42,485 nucleotides of DNA from Parcubacteria group bacterium Greene0416_39 (GTDB lineage Bacteria; Patescibacteriota; Minisyncoccia; Minisyncoccales; UBA10102): the NCBI GenBank assembly GCA_007375675.1, contig VMEU01000002.1, forward strand, positions 1 through 42,485, in the 5' to 3' direction. Position 1 is the first letter of the stretch. Each line of letters starts with the position of its first letter. The translations under genes were made by a program, and so were the position numbers. This document shows, piece after piece, positions 8,322 to 15,260 of the stretch. The notes below the pieces were generated by a model. That model was not told the DNA's origin and did no database searches. It was given only the letters and a program-made list of their open reading frames with translations.

Positions 8322-8352
8322 GGGGGATGTCTCTCGCATATAGACATCCCCC
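8322..8352 (-). terminator. Intrinsic terminator after the GT2 gene
   Basis: 10-bp perfect stem GGGGGATGTC/GACATCCCCC with an 11-nt loop. On the minus strand it is followed by TCATTTTATATT. It ends the glycosyltransferase transcript. Confidence 0.75.
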
Positions 8353-8363
8353 TTCTGGCGCCG

Positions 8364-9071
8364 TTATTGTCTTCTGACTGCGTCTACAGCTGCCTGACGT
8401 TCAACTACATTGTTTGTCAGGTTCTTTCCGTGGCGATGGTATTGGTAAAGGCAGGAAGGCACACTACATCCTTGGTATCCTTGCTGCTGAAGGCGCCGGA
8501 GAAGATCATAGTCTTCTGCGTTTGGAAGCGTAGGATTATAGCCGCCGATATGCACGACGCTTTTTACCAAGAAGAGAACCCCAGCTCCGTGATCTCGAAT
8601 CGTTTCCTCGTTCCGTAGAAGCATACTTTCTGATCCGTCTACGTCGTTTATCACGATAAGTCCGCCGTAGGCGTATGCGATTTTCTGCAAGGGTTGCATG
8701 AGTCGTGCGGCGCAGAAGGCGTCTGTAAGCACTTCAAGCAAGGTAGGCAGAACCGTATCATCTGCATCCACCCGTGTAAAAAATTCACCGCGAGAGCGCT
8801 CAATCCCGAACTGACTTGCGTAGCCAACGCCCTTGGGCTCTGGATATCCCTCGTAACGGATCTCAACGCCGACAGAGGCATGCCTGGCACTCAATTCTTG
8901 CACAAGCTTTCTGCAGTTTGATCCGTCATCTACCACGAGAATCTCAAACTTCTCGTGTGGATAGGTTTGAGATACGAGGCTTCCAATCGCTCGCCCGAGA
9001 AATCCATCTGTCGCATACAGCTTTCCTACCGTTACAAGAACGGTTATGAAGGGACTGCCGAGAGCTTTCAT
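8364..9071 (-). CDS. Glycosyltransferase family 2
   Basis: 235 residues. The start at 9071 (MKALGSPFITVLV) is set by AGGAG 6 nt upstream; the longer frame to 9203 runs into the promoter. GT-A fold features: PFITVLVTVG, SLVSQTYPHEKFEILVVDDGS, GEFFTRVDADD (the DxD metal/nucleotide-sugar motif) and the late EDYDLLRRLQQQGY block with the usual catalytic-base acidic pair. It probably transfers a sugar from a nucleotide donor to a surface glycan or lipid carrier. The acceptor is unknown. There is no membrane segment, so it would act at the cytoplasmic face. It is divergent from the sugar kinase/nucleotidyltransferase pair, which could supply its donor (inference). Confidence 0.88.
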   Translation of the reverse strand: MKALGSPFITVLVTVGKLYATDGFLGRAIGSLVSQTYPHEKFEILVVDDGSNCRKLVQELSARHASVGVEIRYEGYPEPKGVGYASQFGIERSRGEFFTRVDADDTVLPTLLEVLTDAFCAARLMQPLQKIAYAYGGLIVINDVDGSESMLLRNEETIRDHGAGVLFLVKSVVHIGGYNPTLPNAEDYDLLRRLQQQGYQGCSVPSCLYQYHRHGKNLTNNVVERQAAVDAVRRQ

Positions 9072-9099
9072 CTTTATTCTCCTATGGCGTGTTCTACAA

Positions 9100-9130
9100 T
9101 TAGTAAGGAGCAAGCCAACAATGATGTCAA
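9100..9130 (-). promoter_or_regulatory. Promoter of the GT2 gene
   Basis: TTGACA on the minus strand (plus 9125-9130) with TACTAA (9100-9105) 19 nt away. The -35 is perfect; the spacer is long, so the exact -10 is uncertain. Confidence 0.45.
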
Positions 9131-9141
9131 TATCCCAAGCG

Positions 9142-9170
9142 TTGACTGTATCGTTAGTTGGAGATACCCT
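9142..9170 (+). promoter_or_regulatory. Promoter of the sugar kinase gene
   Basis: TTGACT (9142-9147), 17-nt spacer, TACCCT (9165-9170). The ATG at 9176 lies 5 nt further, so the transcript would be leaderless. It overlaps head-to-head with the GT2 promoter. Confidence 0.45.
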
Positions 9171-9175
9171 GGGGT

Positions 9176-10171
9176 ATGGACAGAATATTACATAGCGTCG
9201 CACAATTTGGATTGAATCCGCCTTTTACTGTAGAGAAAGTACCTTCTGGCTTGATTCACAAAACATTTCTTGTGCATGCGAGAGAAGGAGAATTTGTCAT
9301 CCAGGAATTGCACAAGGTGGTGCGGCCAGAGACGTGCGAAGATGCCAAAGCAATTACTGATTATGTACGCTCGCAAGGGATTCCAGTGCCTGAATTTTTG
9401 GTTACGCATCAAGGAAAACCCTGGCATCGGGCAGCTGACGGATCTCTTTGGAGAGTAATGTTGCGTCTTCCTGGAACGAGCCATGATACGGTGAGCTCTC
9501 CAGCAGAAGCGTATGCAGCAGCACAGTTTTTAGGAAAGTTTCATGGAGTTTTTGCGCACTTCTCATATAAATTTCGTGGGACAATTCCCCATTTTCACGA
9601 TACGCCCCATATCTTTGAGCAATTCAAAAACGCGCTGAACGCAAACAAAACAACCTTGCTCTTTGCGCCGGCATCTTCTGACGTTGCCTATATTCTTGCA
9701 CACGCGCCGAAAGAGTTTCTGCCCCCAGACCTTCCTAGCCAGATCATACACGGGGATCCAAAAATTTCTAACTTTTTGTTTCACGATACCCGCATTATGG
9801 GCCTGATTGATTTTGACACTTGCATGAATCACACCAAGCTGGTAGATATAGGGGATGCGCTGCGGAGTTGGTGTAACAGAGGTGGTGAGGACGCTCAAGC
9901 AACGTTTGACCGCTCCTTGTACGAGGCTGCTCTTGAAGGATACACGAGCGCAGGAGTGGTAGGTGCTACCGAACGCGCCTTGGTGCCGCAAGCATTTTTA
10001 CTTATCACGATTGAACTCGCAATGCGTTTTTTGCAGGACTACTTTGAGGATTCCTACTTTCGATGGGATGCAGCGCGCTTTGCCAACAGACGAGAACACA
10101 ACCTGGCGCGCGCTCGCAACCAAATAGAGTTGCACCGCCAGATTACAGAATATATTCATACACCAATTTAA
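9176..10171 (+). CDS. Phosphotransferase of the APH family, NahK/AmgK-like sugar 1-kinase
   Basis: 331 residues. The ATG at 9176 is preferred to an in-frame TTG at 9158 that falls in the promoter. Family marks: TVEKVPSGLIHKTFLV (nucleotide loop), FVIQELHKVV (phosphate-anchoring region), GTIPHFHDTPH, Brenner motif HGDPKISNFLF with catalytic Asp194, and LIDFDTCMN with metal Asp212, then DIGDALRS. The tipHFHDT block and IDfDT..n...DiGDa.R pattern recall N-acetylhexosamine 1-kinases (NahK) and the anomeric amino-sugar kinase AmgK more than aminoglycoside resistance enzymes. Four nt after its stop begins a sugar-1-phosphate nucleotidyltransferase. The likely reaction is phosphorylation of a free hexosamine at C1 for salvage. 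Sugar specificity cannot be read from the sequence. Confidence 0.72.
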   Translation: MDRILHSVAQFGLNPPFTVEKVPSGLIHKTFLVHAREGEFVIQELHKVVRPETCEDAKAITDYVRSQGIPVPEFLVTHQGKPWHRAADGSLWRVMLRLPGTSHDTVSSPAEAYAAAQFLGKFHGVFAHFSYKFRGTIPHFHDTPHIFEQFKNALNANKTTLLFAPASSDVAYILAHAPKEFLPPDLPSQIIHGDPKISNFLFHDTRIMGLIDFDTCMNHTKLVDIGDALRSWCNRGGEDAQATFDRSLYEAALEGYTSAGVVGATERALVPQAFLLITIELAMRFLQDYFEDSYFRWDAARFANRREHNLARARNQIELHRQITEYIHTPI

Positions 10172-10175
10172 AGCT

Positions 10176-10862
10176 ATGCAAGCAGTCATTTTAGCGGCAG
10201 GCAGGGGCACGCGCATGCGGCCCTTAAGCTCAAAACTTCCAAAGCCCTTGCTTCAAATTGGAGGCCAGAGGATTTTAGAGCACACCATTGACCAGCTTCA
10301 AGGTATTGTAGATGAAGTGATTTTGGTGGTGGGATACAGAGGGAGGCTTATCCAGAAATCTTTTCGAGATAATTACCGAGGCATGAAAATCACCTATGCA
10401 TGGCAAAAAGAGCAACTGGGGACGGGAGACGCTGCGCAAAAAGCCCTTCCGTATCTAAAAGGCCCATTTCTTTTGCTGTACGGAGATGATGTCTATTACA
10501 AAAGCGATATTTTGGAGGTTATCAAGTATTGTCCTTCCCTGCTCTTAGGGAAGACCAACAATCCTTCTCAATTCGGCGTGGTTCAGATTAAAGGGAAATG
10601 GGTAACCGGCATTGTGGAGAAGCCAAAAAATCCCAGGGGTAGTCTGGTAAATGCCGGGGTGTATTTTGTGGATCCCTCCATCTTTCGCATAAAGCTCAAG
10701 AAGTCAAAGCGAGGCGAGTATGAGTTTACTGACTACATAAAAACTGTCTTAAAAAAGGGGAAGCGCGTTGCTTTTCATGTGACTGACCGCTGGAAGCCCA
10801 TTACCACTCCAGAAAACCTTCGCGAGGCACGCTTGACAAGGACGCCGGGGAGCGTAACATAG
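10176..10862 (+). CDS. Sugar-1-phosphate nucleotidyltransferase (MurU/GlmU-N/RmlA-like)
   Basis: 228 residues of the NTP_transferase Rossmann-like fold. MQAVILAAGRGTRMRPLSS followed by KLPKPLLQIGG holds the nucleotide-binding loop and catalytic Arg/Lys; QLGTGDAAQKA and the metal-site block YGDDVYY follow, then VEKPKNP. No left-handed beta-helix acetyltransferase domain, so it is not full-length GlmU. It is coupled (4-nt gap) to the APH-type sugar kinase, an arrangement like AmgK-MurU, where the kinase makes MurNAc/GlcNAc-1-phosphate and this enzyme makes the UDP-sugar. Together with glmS this would give two routes to UDP-amino sugars (inference). Confidence 0.85.
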   Translation: MQAVILAAGRGTRMRPLSSKLPKPLLQIGGQRILEHTIDQLQGIVDEVILVVGYRGRLIQKSFRDNYRGMKITYAWQKEQLGTGDAAQKALPYLKGPFLLLYGDDVYYKSDILEVIKYCPSLLLGKTNNPSQFGVVQIKGKWVTGIVEKPKNPRGSLVNAGVYFVDPSIFRIKLKKSKRGEYEFTDYIKTVLKKGKRVAFHVTDRWKPITTPENLREARLTRTPGSVT

Positions 10863-10885
10863 ATATATTAAAGTTCTAGCCCTTT

Positions 10886-10973
10886 CTTTTGCCATCTCAG
10901 GGCCCTTCAGGCCCCGCACCCTCCGGCAGTCACCCCCTTCCTCTGCGTGGACCAGGGGGAGGGGGTGGCAAAG
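10886..10973 (+). other. GC-rich structured intergenic region, candidate ncRNA
   Basis: Between the nucleotidyltransferase and tsaC. CTTTTGCCA (10886-10894) pairs with TGGCAAAG (10966-10973), and inside it CCCCC (10933-10937) pairs with GGGGG (10961-10965). The remaining 38-nt arm holds AGGGCCCTT and is C-rich. There is no reading frame and no match I recognise to SRP, 6S, tmRNA, RNase P or known riboswitches. A TATATT box lies at about 10864. The region is closed downstream by a terminator (10998-11036), so a short stable RNA is possible. Confidence 0.35.
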
Positions 10974-10997
10974 CACCTTCTCGCTCCTTACTTTTCA

Positions 10998-11036
10998 AGG
11001 GACCGTTTCCAATTTATTGGACGGTCCTCTTTTATT
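10998..11036 (+). terminator. Intrinsic terminator upstream of tsaC
   Basis: GGACCGT (11000-11006) pairs with ACGGTCC (11021-11027), extended by inner CC/GG. It is followed by TCTTTTATTT. It ends the kinase/nucleotidyltransferase transcript or the putative RNA at 10886-10973. Confidence 0.75.
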
Positions 11037-11051
11037 TCTGATAAAATCCTC

Positions 11052-11057
11052 TATAAT
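11052..11057 (+). promoter_or_regulatory. -10 box of the tsaC-glyA-folD-PAP2 operon
   Basis: Perfect TATAAT ending 5 nt before the tsaC ATG, implying a leaderless mRNA. The -35 region is poor. Confidence 0.6.
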
Positions 11058-11062
11058 AAGGG

Positions 11063-11653
11063 ATGATCGTATGGAAAATTAACCCTAAGAATTTTGGAGC
11101 TATAGCAAAAAAGGCAGTTCTTGCATTACAAAAAGGCAAGGTGTTGGCTTGTCCAACCGATACGGTGTATGGATTGATTGCCGACGCTGCCAATAAGAAA
11201 GCAGTCCAGAAAATCTTTCAGATCAAGGGAAGAGACATAGGGAAGCCCCTGCCTGTTTTTGTAAAAGATGTTGCAATGGCGAAACGTATTGCAAGGGTTA
11301 GTCCCTTGCAAGAGAAATATATGAGAGAGGTATGGCCAGGCAAGGTTACGCTCATATTAGAAAGCAGAGGACTATTGGCAAAAGGAACGGGAACCCAGGA
11401 ATCTATTGGATTGCGTATTCCAAAGCATAAGCTGGTTCAGGCGATATTACAAAAAGTGAATAAACCTGTCACCGGTACCTCTGCCAATCTTTCTGGAGAG
11501 CCGCCTTTATCAGATAGCAAAGAGATTTTTCGCAAATTTCAAAACAAAAAGTCTCAACCAGATATTTTGATAGACGCAGGAAAACTCTCTTTTTCCAAAC
11601 CTTCAAAAGTTATTGATATTAGAGGAAAGAAACCCATTACCATACGAAAATGA
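11063..11653 (+). CDS. tsaC: L-threonylcarbamoyladenylate synthase (TsaC/Sua5 family)
   Basis: 196 residues, the YrdC fold. It makes threonylcarbamoyl-AMP from threonine, bicarbonate and ATP for t6A37 on ANN-decoding tRNAs. Motifs: GKVLACPTDTVYGLIADA near residue 29, KGRDIGKPLPVFV, and the late TGTSANLSGEPP, all in the usual order; basic residues in the ATP/threonine cleft are present. No Sua5 C-terminal domain, so it is the short TsaC type. First gene of a four-gene run; glyA starts by a 4-nt overlap with its stop. Confidence 0.95.
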   Translation: MIVWKINPKNFGAIAKKAVLALQKGKVLACPTDTVYGLIADAANKKAVQKIFQIKGRDIGKPLPVFVKDVAMAKRIARVSPLQEKYMREVWPGKVTLILESRGLLAKGTGTQESIGLRIPKHKLVQAILQKVNKPVTGTSANLSGEPPLSDSKEIFRKFQNKKSQPDILIDAGKLSFSKPSKVIDIRGKKPITIRK

Positions 11654-12972
11654 CCCTTAAAGATACAGACCCTCAAATCTACGAGTTGATCGAGGCAGAA
11701 AAGCAGAGGAGAAAAGACGGCCTAGAGATGATTCCCTCAGAAAACCACACTTCCCCTGCGGTGCTGGAGGCGTTGGGTTCCATCCTTACTGACAAATATT
11801 CAGAGGGATACCCAGGAAAGCGATATTATGGGGGCAATCAATACATCGATGAAGTAGAAAAGTTAGCTATTGCAAGAGCCAAACAAGCCTTCGGTGTTCC
11901 CCATGTCAATGTACAACCATATTCTGGTTCCCCGGCAAATTTTGCTGTGTACTTGGCAACCTGCAAGATAGGAGATCCTATTATGGGTCAAAACCTTCCT
12001 GACGGAGGCCATCTTACCCATGGCTGGAAGGCAAATTGGTCAGGACTCTGGTACAAAAGCATTCCCTATCACGTGCAAAAAGACGGGTACATTGATTTTG
12101 ACGAGGTACGCGCATTAGCCAGAGAGCATAAACCAAAACTGATTTGGTGCGGCGCTACCGCCTACGTGCGGGAGTTCCCATTTGAAGAATTCTCTCAGAT
12201 TGCCCAAGAGGTTGGGGCATACTTTGCAGCTGATATTGCCCATATTGCGGGGCTCGTGATTGCACAAGCCCACAAGAGTCCGGTTCCCTTTGCGCATATC
12301 GTCACCACTACAACCCACAAGACACTCCGGGGTCCAAGGGGAGCTCTGATTATGGTGACAGAAAAGGGACTACAAAAAGATCCAGAACTTGCAGAAAAAA
12401 TTGACCGGGCAGTGTTCCCTATGGGAGTACAGGGAGGCCCGCATAACCACCAGACCGCGGCAATTGCAGTAGCTCTTCAAGAAGCCATGCAGCCAGAATT
12501 TAAGGAATACGGGCACCAGATTGTAAAGAACGCAAAGGTTTTAGCATCTGCGCTCATAGAGCAGGGATTGACTCTTGTTTCTGGCGGCACAGACAACCAT
12601 ATGATGCTTGTTGACCTCACTTCAGGAGGCAAGGGGAGAGGCGTGTTCGCACAAGAGGCCTTGGATCTAGCGGGAATTACACTAAACAAAAACACAATAC
12701 CAGGAGATCCATCTTCTCCTTTTTATCCAAGCGGTATACGCTTGGGCACGCCCGCGGTTACCACAAGGGGGATGAAAGAAAAAGAGATGAAACTCATTGC
12801 AGAGTGGATCGCGCAAGTTGTTCTCGAGATCGAAGACTACAAGCTTCCAGACACAAAAGAGGAAAGGATTCAGTACCTCAAACAGTTTAGGAAAGACATA
12901 GCAGGAAACGAAGTGATACAAAATATCAAACAGCAGATTACAGAGTTTTGTAAAAAGTTTCCTATCCCATGA
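11650..12972 (+). CDS. glyA: Serine hydroxymethyltransferase
   Basis: PLP enzyme interconverting serine + THF and glycine + 5,10-methylene-THF. 440 residues, full length. Shown by LEMIPSENHTSPAVLEALGS, YGGNQYIDEVE, the PLP-lysine block VTTTTHKTLRGPRGALI, FPMGVQGGPHNH and the C-terminal GIRLGTPAVTTRGM. It overlaps tsaC by 4 nt and folD by 4 nt, so it is translationally coupled. With FolD it supplies one-carbon units. Confidence 0.98.
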   Translation: MTLKDTDPQIYELIEAEKQRRKDGLEMIPSENHTSPAVLEALGSILTDKYSEGYPGKRYYGGNQYIDEVEKLAIARAKQAFGVPHVNVQPYSGSPANFAVYLATCKIGDPIMGQNLPDGGHLTHGWKANWSGLWYKSIPYHVQKDGYIDFDEVRALAREHKPKLIWCGATAYVREFPFEEFSQIAQEVGAYFAADIAHIAGLVIAQAHKSPVPFAHIVTTTTHKTLRGPRGALIMVTEKGLQKDPELAEKIDRAVFPMGVQGGPHNHQTAAIAVALQEAMQPEFKEYGHQIVKNAKVLASALIEQGLTLVSGGTDNHMMLVDLTSGGKGRGVFAQEALDLAGITLNKNTIPGDPSSPFYPSGIRLGTPAVTTRGMKEKEMKLIAEWIAQVVLEIEDYKLPDTKEERIQYLKQFRKDIAGNEVIQNIKQQITEFCKKFPIP

Positions 12973-13814
12973 ATGCCAAGATTTTAGACGGTTGGAAACT
13001 TAGCCAAAACATTCTTGCCGGCCTCCCGAGTTCTCAAAAAGCAAAGCCGGGTACTGGCCAGTACCCGGCAAAGCTCGCAGTAGTTCAGGTAGGCAACAAT
13101 TTGGTTTCTGCAAAATACATCAAAGAAAAAGAAAAAGCCGCAAAAGGTCTTGGGTTTGGATTCCAACTTTACCGATTTCCTGAAAAAATTACGGGTCCTG
13201 CCTTAGAGTCTTCTCTTATGCGAATCGCAAAAGACGCAAAGAACACCGGCATTCTCATTCAGCTTCCTTTGCCCTCTCATCTTCCTTTACAGGAAGTTTT
13301 AGACTGTATTCCTCTTCAAAAGGATGTTGACGTGCTTGCATCTGAAGCCCTAGGGTTATTCGCTCAAGGCGCGCTTCCTTGGATGCCCCCAACAGTACAC
13401 GCAATCTCCATACTGCTCAAAGAGGCAAAGGTTGAGCTTAAGGGAGCGTGCGTGCTTGTTATTGGAGCAGGCCGTCTCGTAGGGCTTCCTGTATCTTTAT
13501 GGCTTTTGAAAGAAGGCGCTACCCTTACCATTGCAAACAAGGCAACCAAAAACCTTTCCTCTTTAACCAAACAGGCAGACGTTATTATCTCTGGAGTTGG
13601 GAAGCAAGGGCTCATAACAGGCAGGATGATAAAGAAGGGAGCTGTGGTGATTGACGCTGGCACCTCTGTGGAGGACGGCAAGACCAAAGGAGATATCGAC
13701 TTTAAGAGCGTCTCAAAAAAAGCAAGTTTCATCACTCCAGTTCCTGGCGGTGTCGGCCCCCTCACAGTTGCCTGTTTGTTCCAAAACCTTGTTACCTTAT
13801 GCAAGACCTCCTAA
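12969..13814 (+). CDS. folD: Methylenetetrahydrofolate dehydrogenase/cyclohydrolase
   Basis: Bifunctional FolD converts 5,10-methylene-THF to 10-formyl-THF with NADP. 281 residues. Motifs: AVVQVGNNLVSAKYIKEKEKA (with the catalytic Tyr/Lys), GILIQLPLPSHL, DVDVLASEALG, VIGAGRLVGLPVSLWL (cofactor loop), and TPVPGGVGPLTVACL. Residues about 27-33 (PGTGQYP) are encoded by a 24-nt perfect palindrome (13046-13069), an in-frame insertion in a variable N-terminal loop. It follows glyA by overlap and overlaps the PAP2 gene by 16 nt. Confidence 0.96.
   Translation: MNAKILDGWKLSQNILAGLPSSQKAKPGTGQYPAKLAVVQVGNNLVSAKYIKEKEKAAKGLGFGFQLYRFPEKITGPALESSLMRIAKDAKNTGILIQLPLPSHLPLQEVLDCIPLQKDVDVLASEALGLFAQGALPWMPPTVHAISILLKEAKVELKGACVLVIGAGRLVGLPVSLWLLKEGATLTIANKATKNLSSLTKQADVIISGVGKQGLITGRMIKKGAVVIDAGTSVEDGKTKGDIDFKSVSKKASFITPVPGGVGPLTVACLFQNLVTLCKTS
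13046..13069 (+). repeat. 24-nt perfect palindrome in frame in folD
   Basis: GCCGGGTACTGG followed directly by its reverse complement. The GGTAC/GTACC core is shared with the yvcK hairpin (7276-7299). Confidence 0.8.
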
Positions 13815-14251
13815 CTATTTTTTTTGCAAAGTACTTTGGGTATGTTCTTCTTGGAATTTTAGCAGTTTTGTGGCTAAGAAACTTCAAAAAGTACCTTCCC
13901 CTGTTTTGGCAAGCGGCAGCAGCAGCAATTCTCTCTCGAGGCATTATTACAGAGGCAATTCGATTTTTTTGGCATCGCAGCAGGCCTTTTGTAGAACAAA
14001 ATCTTACTCCACTTATTGACCATTCTGCTTCAGCTTCGTTTCCTTCAGGGCATGCGAGCTTCTATTTTGCCATAGGTACTGTTTTGTATTTTTACAACAA
14101 AAAAGCAGGTATGGTATTCCTGCTTGGCGCAACTCTTATAGGAATTGCAAGAGTTCTTGCCGGCCTCCACTGGCCGTCAGATATTATTGGCGGAGCTATT
14201 ATTGGTATTGCGTGCGGGATTCTTGTGATACAAATTTCAAGGAAAAATTGA
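13799..14251 (+). CDS. PAP2-family membrane phosphatase (BcrC-like)
   Basis: 150 residues. Three-part acid-phosphatase signature: FFWHRSRPF (K/R-x-RP), FPSGHASFYFAIG (PSGH) and ARVLAGLHWPSDIIGG (SRxxxxxHxxxD). Four or five hydrophobic segments place it in the membrane. The likely role is dephosphorylation of undecaprenyl pyrophosphate (recycling of the cell-wall lipid carrier) or of another lipid phosphate. Last gene of the tsaC operon, starting inside the folD 3' end. Its stop codon lies in the terminator hairpin at 14245-14267. Confidence 0.88.
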   Translation: MQDLLTIFFAKYFGYVLLGILAVLWLRNFKKYLPLFWQAAAAAILSRGIITEAIRFFWHRSRPFVEQNLTPLIDHSASASFPSGHASFYFAIGTVLYFYNKKAGMVFLLGATLIGIARVLAGLHWPSDIIGGAIIGIACGILVIQISRKN

Positions 14252-14267
14252 AGTCAGACTTCAATTT
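14245..14267 (-). terminator. Bidirectional terminator between the PAP2 gene and the homing endonuclease gene
   Basis: Perfect 10-bp stem AAATTGAAGT/ACTTCAATTT with a 3-nt loop. The minus-strand reading is followed by TTCC after five T, so it mainly ends the topA-side/tRNA-HEG transcript; it also overlaps the PAP2 stop. Confidence 0.7.
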
Positions 14268-14278
14268 ACTTTAAGAAG

Positions 14279-14289
14279 TGTGCCCGGGG
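14279..14289 (+). repeat. Direct repeat of the tRNA-Leu 3' end (far copy)
   Basis: TGTGCCCGGGG, identical to 15137-15147, which is the 3' acceptor strand of tRNA-Leu plus 2 nt. The two copies bracket the free-standing homing endonuclease gene. Confidence 0.5.
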
Positions 14290-14342
14290 AGAGAGTCGGG
14301 TCTTCATATTAGTATAGACTTAACTTTTCTACCCTTATATTC

Positions 14343-15134
14343 TCATTTTTCTACCATTGGTTTTTGAGAAAGGATTGGTTCGTAACGAATACGGGGCCGT
14401 CCTTGGTGGTGATTCGGTAAAGTCATAAGTTGTTGAGTATGTTGTTCCTTGCGTAGAAGTTTTTCTACTTTCTTGCGTTTACGTTGAAGACAAGGAAGAT
14501 TGGTATCGTAATACATCCAGCTGAGTAATGCCATAGATTCCTCTTTCCCAAACTTTAAACTCCACATATTTGCGGTTTTGCCAGGGCGCATTGATTTATC
14601 TTCCCATAGATGTCCTGATATTCTGGTAAGCTGGAGAATTCTAGACCTTAGCCATTGTATATGCGTTGCGCTCGCAGAGATAAACTTTAGCCAAATTCTG
14701 GTATAAACATACTTTGGATTTTTATACGTATTGTAGCGATCTGTGTACCCTACAACTGATCCGTCTCCATCTAAATGACCCCGTAAGAAATCTCGAAAGT
14801 ATTCACCAGGAACCGCTATTGCTCCAATTGTGTAGGTTTTAGCTGGGAACAACCCTATTGTAAGAAGCCAACGATAAAATTGAGCCATGCTTGGCTGTAC
14901 CCGATAGGCTCGCTTCCGCTTATATCCATCGTTCTGATGATCAGGGGTATAGCGGATTGCGGTAGAGATATTGAGGCACTCTTTGAAAGTTTTTAGTAAC
15001 TGAACATCTGTGGATCGCATAGTGATATGCCTCCCGTCCTTGGAGAGATTACCATCAGTCACAAGAAGGCCAACTACATAAGAAAGTTGAGGAGTCCATA
15101 AAAATTCTTTTTCTGGTAGTCTCTGTTTTGCCAT
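14343..15134 (-). CDS. Free-standing LAGLIDADG homing endonuclease
   Basis: 263 residues from the ATG at 15134 (MAKQRLPEKEF); the frame runs further back, but that part is the tRNA. Two LAGLIDADG helices are visible, LSYVVGLLVTDGNLS and FRDFLRGHLDGDGSV, each ending in the acidic active-site residue, so it is a single-chain two-repeat enzyme that probably makes a double-strand break at a specific site. The C-terminus is very basic (QRKRKKVEKLLRKE). It starts 4 nt downstream of tRNA-Leu on the same strand with no SD and probably depends on the tRNA transcript for expression. No splicing motifs, so it is not an intein. A tRNA-end direct repeat lies beyond its 3' end. Confidence 0.85.
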   Translation of the reverse strand: MAKQRLPEKEFLWTPQLSYVVGLLVTDGNLSKDGRHITMRSTDVQLLKTFKECLNISTAIRYTPDHQNDGYKRKRAYRVQPSMAQFYRWLLTIGLFPAKTYTIGAIAVPGEYFRDFLRGHLDGDGSVVGYTDRYNTYKNPKYVYTRIWLKFISASATHIQWLRSRILQLTRISGHLWEDKSMRPGKTANMWSLKFGKEESMALLSWMYYDTNLPCLQRKRKKVEKLLRKEQHTQQLMTLPNHHQGRPRIRYEPILSQKPMVEK

Positions 15135-15136
15135 AC

Positions 15137-15147
15137 TGTGCCCGGGG
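15137..15147 (+). repeat. Direct repeat at the tRNA-Leu 3' end (near copy)
   Basis: TGTGCCCGGGG covering the last nucleotides of the tRNA gene. Its twin is at 14279-14289. Confidence 0.5.
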
Positions 15148-15219
15148 TGGGACTTGAACCCACAAGCCTTGCGGCATGCGATTTTGAGTCGCACATGTTT
15201 GCCATTTCATCACCCAGGC
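15139..15219 (-). tRNA. tRNA-Leu (anticodon CAA)
   Basis: 81-nt class II tRNA. Acceptor GCCTGGG/CCCGGGC (one G-U pair), D-stem ATG/CAT, anticodon stem TGCGA/TCGCA with loop CTCAAAA (anticodon CAA, reads UUG), long variable arm GCC-GCAA-GGC, T-arm GTGGG-TTCAAGT-CCCAC, discriminator A. CCA is not encoded (ACAG follows), so CCA must be added. No intron interrupts it. Promoter at 15232-15260 inside the topA 3' end. Confidence 0.97.
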
Positions 15220-15231
15220 AGGAATGATACT

Positions 15232-15260
15232 ATTATACCTCATTTTTGGGTTTCTGCCAA
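15232..15260 (-). promoter_or_regulatory. Promoter of tRNA-Leu, overlapping the topA stop
   Basis: Minus-strand TTGGCA (plus 15255-15260), exact 17-nt spacer, TATAAT (plus 15232-15237). The start would fall a few nt before the tRNA. The -10 box contains the topA stop codon. Confidence 0.75.

Noticed and set aside
10886-10973. SRP RNA or 6S RNA
   Set aside because: The SRP core (GGAAGG-type loop) and the 6S open bubble could not be found on either strand.
10863-11062. THF or glycine riboswitch controlling the glyA-folD operon
   Set aside because: No match to the conserved cores I know, and a terminator with a separate -10 box lies between this region and tsaC.
14279-14330. A second tRNA on the minus strand
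   Set aside because: Only a T-arm-like fragment and an acceptor-like end are visible; stems do not pair and no anticodon arm exists.
15135-15194. Extension of the homing endonuclease start into the tRNA
   Set aside because: The extra 20 codons are the tRNA-Leu sequence; the ATG at 15134 follows the tRNA end.
15139-15219. Group I intron in tRNA-Leu with the LAGLIDADG gene as its endonuclease
   Set aside because: The tRNA is continuous and folds fully; the endonuclease gene lies outside it.
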